Shown: positions 60,043 to 64,000 of the stretch, one piece after another
How positions within the stretch are numbered: position 1 is the stretch's first letter
How the letters are laid out: each line of letters opens with the position of its first letter
Source: DASZBR01 sp035943935
GTDB lineage: Bacteria > Pseudomonadota > Gammaproteobacteria > DASZBR01
Length of the DNA stretch: 64,000 nucleotides
Assembly: GCA_035943935.1 (NCBI GenBank)
Contig: DASZBR010000025.1
Span: 1-64,000, forward strand
Direction: 5' to 3'
Translations under genes and position numbers: made by a program
Notes under the pieces: model-generated
Seen by the model: only the letters and a program-made list of their open reading frames with translations
What the model was told of the DNA's origin: nothing
Database searches by the model: none

Positions 60043-61965
60043 ATGGCGACAGAGATAACCGAGGAAAATGCGAATCTTCTGATTAGGCATGCGGAAGGCG
60101 AGAAAGCGCTGCTGGAAAAGAGACAGGCGTTTTTGAATGGAAATCCCAACAATCAACAAATGGCCGCATTTCTTTCTCAGGAAATGGCAGCCCATTTGGC
60201 ATTGGTTCAGGCATTCATGGATAAGAATCCACCATTTAATGCCAATAGAAAAGAAATGCAAGATGAGCTTGCGGGTGAAGGCTCAGAGTTCAGTCGGCGG
60301 TTTGAGGGTTTTGTGGACTCAGGTGCGCCAACGGTAATGATTCAGGAAGAAACTAAGTTTCAGCTGGCAGATGCAAATCAAAATCTAGCAAGTTTGCAGC
60401 ACGCTAAAATAGACAGAGCTGCGATGAGAGATGCCCGGCAAAAAGCGGCGAGTGATGCGGAGGGTTTTGCAGATGCAGGAAGATCTTCACCGCGCGATAA
60501 AGGCAGGATAGATTCCAGAGCAGAAAGAGCAACGCTGATGTCTCAGAGGGTGGAGGAGCCGGATGAAGGACCTGAACCTGGAGTAGTGTCGAAAGCGCAG
60601 GCGAAGCCGATGTCTCCACCGCTACCACCTAAAGTAGCAGCTGTAAAAGAAGACGATATGAGTCTTCTTCATGAATTTCTCGATGAGCCAGTTGAAATGA
60701 AGGATATGAAGGTTGAACAAAAAGGAAAGCTGGTAGAAATGGAGGATCTGATAAAGGATATCAAACGAACTGAAAAGAGTGGTGCTAAACCTAGAGCAGC
60801 ATATTCTGATATGCCTAAAGTCGATTACCCAGAGGGTCTGCAGGCATGGTTAGATGACCCAAAGAATACAGAAAATAGATTAGTCGCTGCTGTTAAGGGT
60901 GCGGCTGCAAGAATTCAAGCGGCGGTTAAGGGAGTTATAGGTAGAATTCAAGAAAGACGAGAATCTCGAGTGGGAAAGCAAGAACAAAGTCCTGTTGTTT
61001 CAACAGCAGATTCAAAGACTCAAGCAAAAATGGATGCGGCGATTCTTGCGTGGGCAGAAGGAACTTCAGAAAAAGCAGTAAATACTTTAGAAAAATCGAT
61101 TGATCAAACGACGTCTCAAATTGAACGCACAGTGAATGCAGTAGCTGCAAAAGAGGATGTGAAATATGCAGACATTGATGCGCTTATGAAGGATTTAGAA
61201 AATGCGTCACAACCAGAAGTACCTTCTGAGGTATCACAGCAGTCTGCTGTAAATACCAGGGCTCGAAGTGACTCAGTGGTTGATGAGGGAAAAATGTCAG
61301 AACTTATTGCTGGACTGAAAGAAGTTCCTGAGCCTAAGGCAACGGCACCGGCTTCAGCCCAAACGACCCAACCCAAAGTCGACGTAGTACCTCCTGCGGT
61401 AGCACCAAATAGACCTGTGCCTCCGCCACCACCTCAAGCGGCGACGGCAGAAGTTGCTCAACCCAAGGCTGCTGTTACTGATGATCTTTTGGCTGATCTT
61501 GATGTTGAGAAGATAATGGCAGGGATGCAAGGTTGGGATTCTGATTCTGAGAAACCAGTTGCGCCAGCTTCAACTTCAGCTGTGACTCCACAAAACGCAG
61601 TGCCTCCTATGGCACCTGTGCAAACATCTCAATCAGCAGCAAAAACACACGCGTGGAAAGAGATTATGGAGGAAACAAAAAGTGTCGCGCCTCCAGTGAG
61701 TAAGGAAAATGATGCAGCTGCGAAGAATGTGACGAATCCAGCTCTAGCAGGAAAAGGACCGCCTCCGCCTGCACCAACAACAGGAGCAGCAGCAAAAGGA
61801 CCGCCTCCACGTCCACTAGGATCAAGACCTTTGCCGCCACCACCTCCTGCAGCAGCGGGTGCGAATGCTGGGAAGCCTGTTGTATTACCCCCTAGTCGAT
61901 CGGCTACTACTAAAGTCCACCTGAAGACGAATCTTGGCCCGAGGCCGGGAGGAGGAATGAGATAA
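60043..61965 (+). CDS. Proline-rich protein with SH3-like and IQ-like motifs
   Basis: A 640-residue protein, with the ATG at 60043 6 bases after GGGGG. Residues 1-140 are helical. Residue 192 begins PPLPPK (class II SH3-ligand pattern). Residues 291-301 read IQAAVKGVIGR, matching the IQxxxRGxxxR calmodulin-binding pattern with Lys for Arg. Residues 455-640 hold several proline runs (RPVPPPPPQ, GPPPPAP, RPLPPPPP), the last fitting a class I SH3 ligand and formin-like profilin sites. Such motifs are typical of host-targeting effectors, but they are short and could arise by chance. No signal peptide or membrane segment. It begins a plus-strand set with the two genes below. Confidence 0.6.
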   Translation: MATEITEENANLLIRHAEGEKALLEKRQAFLNGNPNNQQMAAFLSQEMAAHLALVQAFMDKNPPFNANRKEMQDELAGEGSEFSRRFEGFVDSGAPTVMIQEETKFQLADANQNLASLQHAKIDRAAMRDARQKAASDAEGFADAGRSSPRDKGRIDSRAERATLMSQRVEEPDEGPEPGVVSKAQAKPMSPPLPPKVAAVKEDDMSLLHEFLDEPVEMKDMKVEQKGKLVEMEDLIKDIKRTEKSGAKPRAAYSDMPKVDYPEGLQAWLDDPKNTENRLVAAVKGAAARIQAAVKGVIGRIQERRESRVGKQEQSPVVSTADSKTQAKMDAAILAWAEGTSEKAVNTLEKSIDQTTSQIERTVNAVAAKEDVKYADIDALMKDLENASQPEVPSEVSQQSAVNTRARSDSVVDEGKMSELIAGLKEVPEPKATAPASAQTTQPKVDVVPPAVAPNRPVPPPPPQAATAEVAQPKAAVTDDLLADLDVEKIMAGMQGWDSDSEKPVAPASTSAVTPQNAVPPMAPVQTSQSAAKTHAWKEIMEETKSVAPPVSKENDAAAKNVTNPALAGKGPPPPAPTTGAAAKGPPPRPLGSRPLPPPPPAAAGANAGKPVVLPPSRSATTKVHLKTNLGPRPGGGMR

Positions 61966-62010
61966 TATAGTATAGAGTAGCGGGTACGAAAATTGATAAT
62001 GGAGGAAATT

Positions 62011-63249
62011 GTGAACGACGGTAACGATTCTAAAAATATATTCGATGTTATACAAGGTCGGATGGATGTCGTAGGTTCAATGGCGGCATTGTTGGACAAA
62101 CCTAAGTTGCTTGAACAACTCACTCTTAATTCGCCGAAATTAAAATGGATGTCGAGGGTGCGCATCTTTAATAAAAAAGTCGATAAATTTTTGCGAGATT
62201 TGGATGAAGTCGTCATTCTCATACACAGCCATCAAGCCGATCTCAATTATGCTGACTTTCTCGGGAAAAAATTATCCGATGCGGATCGACTTAAACTACT
62301 TTATGACAGAGTTAAAAATCATAATTATGTCGAACGATTTTATGCACTTTATAAAAGCGCAGAAGCGTTAAACAATGATCCTAAGTTAAGAGAGCGACCT
62401 GGTGTTTCAGGTTCCAATGGGATAGCAAGCTTGGCGATGGCTGTGCCTATTCAAGTATTCTCAAAAAGTTTTGTGTTGTATCCAGATCTCATTGAGGCGG
62501 CTGAAAAAAAAGGTGACACTAAAACAGCGGAGACGTTAAAAGAATTGCAAAAAAGCTGTGCGGATATTTCTGAGGAATATCAAAATATGTTGGCAGCAAT
62601 GGAACCGGTGCCAAGCAATCCTGCGAAATTAGCAGAAAATACGGAAGTATTTAAATTGCTTCGACAGTTTGTTGAGAAAAAAATGTCCGACAAAGACAAG
62701 CCTGCATTTTTAGAAAAAATAGATTTCCTGCTGAATCGCTATCGTCAAAAACTGACGCTATATATCAGAATGGATGAAAGTAAAATTGAGAGCAGTGATG
62801 TTGAAGCGATGTTATCAAATATTAATATATTGTTATATTTTGCAAAAAAAGCAGATCCGAATTATGTGTGTTCGAGTATGGAAGGATTAGTGTCTGCAGC
62901 GAAAGAATTATCTGAGCGTGCAAATAAAAAGGAGGGTAAGGGTGAGTTGCCCTTGCTGGGTAATAAAGCAAATAATTTTTTAGCAAAGATTCAGGTATTA
63001 TTTCCACAAGCGCAAGAAAAGAAAAGTGAACTTGAACGATACGCAGAAGAATTACAGCAGAAGGTAGTGAAGGCGGATGAAGCATTTAAATTTGCACAAG
63101 CGGAGAATAGTAAAATACATGTGAAGCCAGCCGCACCTGCGCAAGAGAAAAAGCCAGAAGCCAAAAAACGTCCGAATATTTTACAGCGATTATTTAAGCG
63201 TGGTGAGCGAGAGGAAGTACGAGCAAAACAACCTCGCGCGATGAGATAG
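62011..63249 (+). CDS. Protein with DH (RhoGEF)-like segment
   Basis: The start is GTG at 62011, 5 bases after GGAGG, giving 412 residues. An in-frame ATG 12 bases earlier lacks a site. Residues 14-205 (longer frame) follow the helix pattern of Dbl-homology domains. The part most like the DH CR3 region is AVPIQVFSKSFVLYPDLIEA (150-169), which corresponds to the PVQRxxRYPLLLxEL motif. It is preceded by an YALYKSAEALNNDPKLRERP helix and followed by TAETLKELQKSCADISEEY. DH domains exchange GDP on Rho GTPases. No PH domain is seen. The tail is a coiled coil plus a basic end (RLFKRGEREEVR). By-eye call, to be tested by HMM search. Confidence 0.5.
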   Translation: MNDGNDSKNIFDVIQGRMDVVGSMAALLDKPKLLEQLTLNSPKLKWMSRVRIFNKKVDKFLRDLDEVVILIHSHQADLNYADFLGKKLSDADRLKLLYDRVKNHNYVERFYALYKSAEALNNDPKLRERPGVSGSNGIASLAMAVPIQVFSKSFVLYPDLIEAAEKKGDTKTAETLKELQKSCADISEEYQNMLAAMEPVPSNPAKLAENTEVFKLLRQFVEKKMSDKDKPAFLEKIDFLLNRYRQKLTLYIRMDESKIESSDVEAMLSNINILLYFAKKADPNYVCSSMEGLVSAAKELSERANKKEGKGELPLLGNKANNFLAKIQVLFPQAQEKKSELERYAEELQQKVVKADEAFKFAQAENSKIHVKPAAPAQEKKPEAKKRPNILQRLFKRGEREEVRAKQPRAMR

Positions 63250-63276
63250 GTGTAATATTTTTGATGGAGGTGGGTT

Positions 63277-64000
63277 ATGTCACAGGATAAAGAAAGTAAA
63301 AAAGGTTCTCTGAAAGCGATGAGCTCGCAGTTTCCGCGTAAGTCACAAATCAGTGAGTTGGATTTAGTGGCGGATATTAATACGGATGAGGGTTTGCGAA
63401 CTATTCTCACGGCTTCACGTGAAGGTGATTCTGCCGTAGCCATGGCGAAAAAATATCTCCCCAAAGATAATGCGGAATTGCTGCAATTGGCATTGCGACT
63501 AATGAAGCTAGAACATCACGATGAACCTAAAAATCTTCTTCGACGAAAATCGCTAGCGGCAGAATGTTTTCGTGAAATATTGAGACGATCTGATTATTTC
63601 AAAAAGCTGACAAGAAAAATAAAGCAGTTTGTGAAAGATAAAGATGAAGAAAAATTATGGAAAGGTGTTTTTGATGCTATTCCAGCAGATGCAAAAGCAG
63701 TTATTTATTCGATATGTGAATTAGATTCTAGCGCTGAAGCAAAGAAACTCCGTGCAGATGATCTTATGTTTTTTGCGAAATCATTTGCGGTGAGAGAAAT
63801 GCCTTCTGGCCTTGAACAAATGGTTTTTGCAGCCAATGCGCAAAATATGGCAGCGGCGACGTATTCAAGTGGAGGTAAAGAAGAACCGAGAGAAAATTAT
63901 ATAAAATTTTTAACTGGCACGGTTTATACAGGAATGGAAAAAGCGTCTAGAAAAACAGAATCGCCGCGTGAAAAATCACCGAGAGAATCTACTGAAGACA
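63277..64000 (+). CDS. Incomplete protein with RasGAP-like segment
   Basis: The ATG at 63277 follows GGAGGTG, and the frame is open to the window end (241 codons). Residues 86-110 include NLLRRKSLAAECFREILRR, which resembles the RasGAP finger loop TLFRGNSLAT with R89 in the arginine-finger position. IPADAKAVIYSICEL (135-149), LMFFAKSFAV (163-172) and AQNMA..KEEPRENYIKFL (188-212) fall in the order of the RasGAP elements FP-LR-IC, FLR and QNLA-KEPYM-FI. The FLR motif itself reads FFA. RasGAP domains stimulate GTP hydrolysis on Ras. They are rare in bacteria. The tail is Ser/Pro/Arg-rich. Confidence 0.5.
   Translation, partial: MSQDKESKKGSLKAMSSQFPRKSQISELDLVADINTDEGLRTILTASREGDSAVAMAKKYLPKDNAELLQLALRLMKLEHHDEPKNLLRRKSLAAECFREILRRSDYFKKLTRKIKQFVKDKDEEKLWKGVFDAIPADAKAVIYSICELDSSAEAKKLRADDLMFFAKSFAVREMPSGLEQMVFAANAQNMAAATYSSGGKEEPRENYIKFLTGTVYTGMEKASRKTESPREKSPRESTED

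Overview
The window looks like the chromosome of a host-associated gammaproteobacterium, most likely of the order Legionellales (Legionella/Coxiella/Berkiella-like). This assignment is inference. It rests on UbiJ beside UbiE/UbiB, a DedA-PAP2-LssY_C fusion, a split glycine decarboxylase (gcvPA/gcvPB), FosX, moderately AT-rich DNA, and many large proteins that look like secreted effectors set among ordinary housekeeping operons.

Layout. 1-2.2 kb: five tandem 23-bp repeats like an IS21-family terminus abut a truncated acetyltransferase, followed by a Bro-N protein, FosX and a deoxyribosyltransferase-like protein. 2.2-7.6 kb: recN and nadK, then two unknown proteins, one with a remote look of a degenerate small GTPase. 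7.6-21.4 kb: grpE-dnaK-dnaJ behind a sigma32-type promoter, then greA, mnmE, hemL, two small membrane ORFs, an APH/ATPase fusion, dacA, lipA, the DedA/PAP2/LssY fusion and a J-like protein without HPD. 21.4-31.7 kb: a putative SopB/IpgD-type phosphatase, gcvH-PA-PB, an Sfp-type transferase, a 15-residue-repeat protein and a coiled-coil protein. 31.9-42.3 kb: an SbmA/YddA-type ABC exporter, a DMT transporter, yciA, fadJ-fadI, a response regulator, ubiB-ubiJ-ubiE, a small membrane protein and tRNA-Ala(CGC).

42.3-53.3 kb is the most unusual stretch. Eight consecutive minus-strand genes include five large paralogues built from repeated helical modules of about 220-245 residues. Each module is marked by a motif of the form KLKxSxLLGRLL. 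Several of these genes carry a duplicated upstream element. I know no family with this architecture. Divergent from this cluster is an orphan VgrG fused to an alpha/beta hydrolase, followed by an overlapping membrane protein that could be its immunity partner.

56.9-60 kb holds rpmH-rnpA-yidD-yidC, which normally lies next to oriC. Here mnmE is elsewhere (12.3 kb), carbonic anhydrase follows yidC, and dnaA is not beside rpmH. 60-64 kb holds three plus-strand genes: a proline-rich protein with SH3-like and IQ-like motifs, a protein with a DH/RhoGEF-like segment, and an incomplete protein resembling RasGAP domains around the arginine-finger loop.

Taken together, a core of stress response, cofactor, lipid and membrane-biogenesis genes is interleaved with eukaryote-like signalling mimics (phosphoinositide phosphatase, RhoGEF-like, RasGAP-like, GTPase-like, J-like). 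This fits a bacterium that manipulates eukaryotic cells. No secretion-system core genes lie in the window. Domain calls on the unknown proteins were made by eye and need profile searches.
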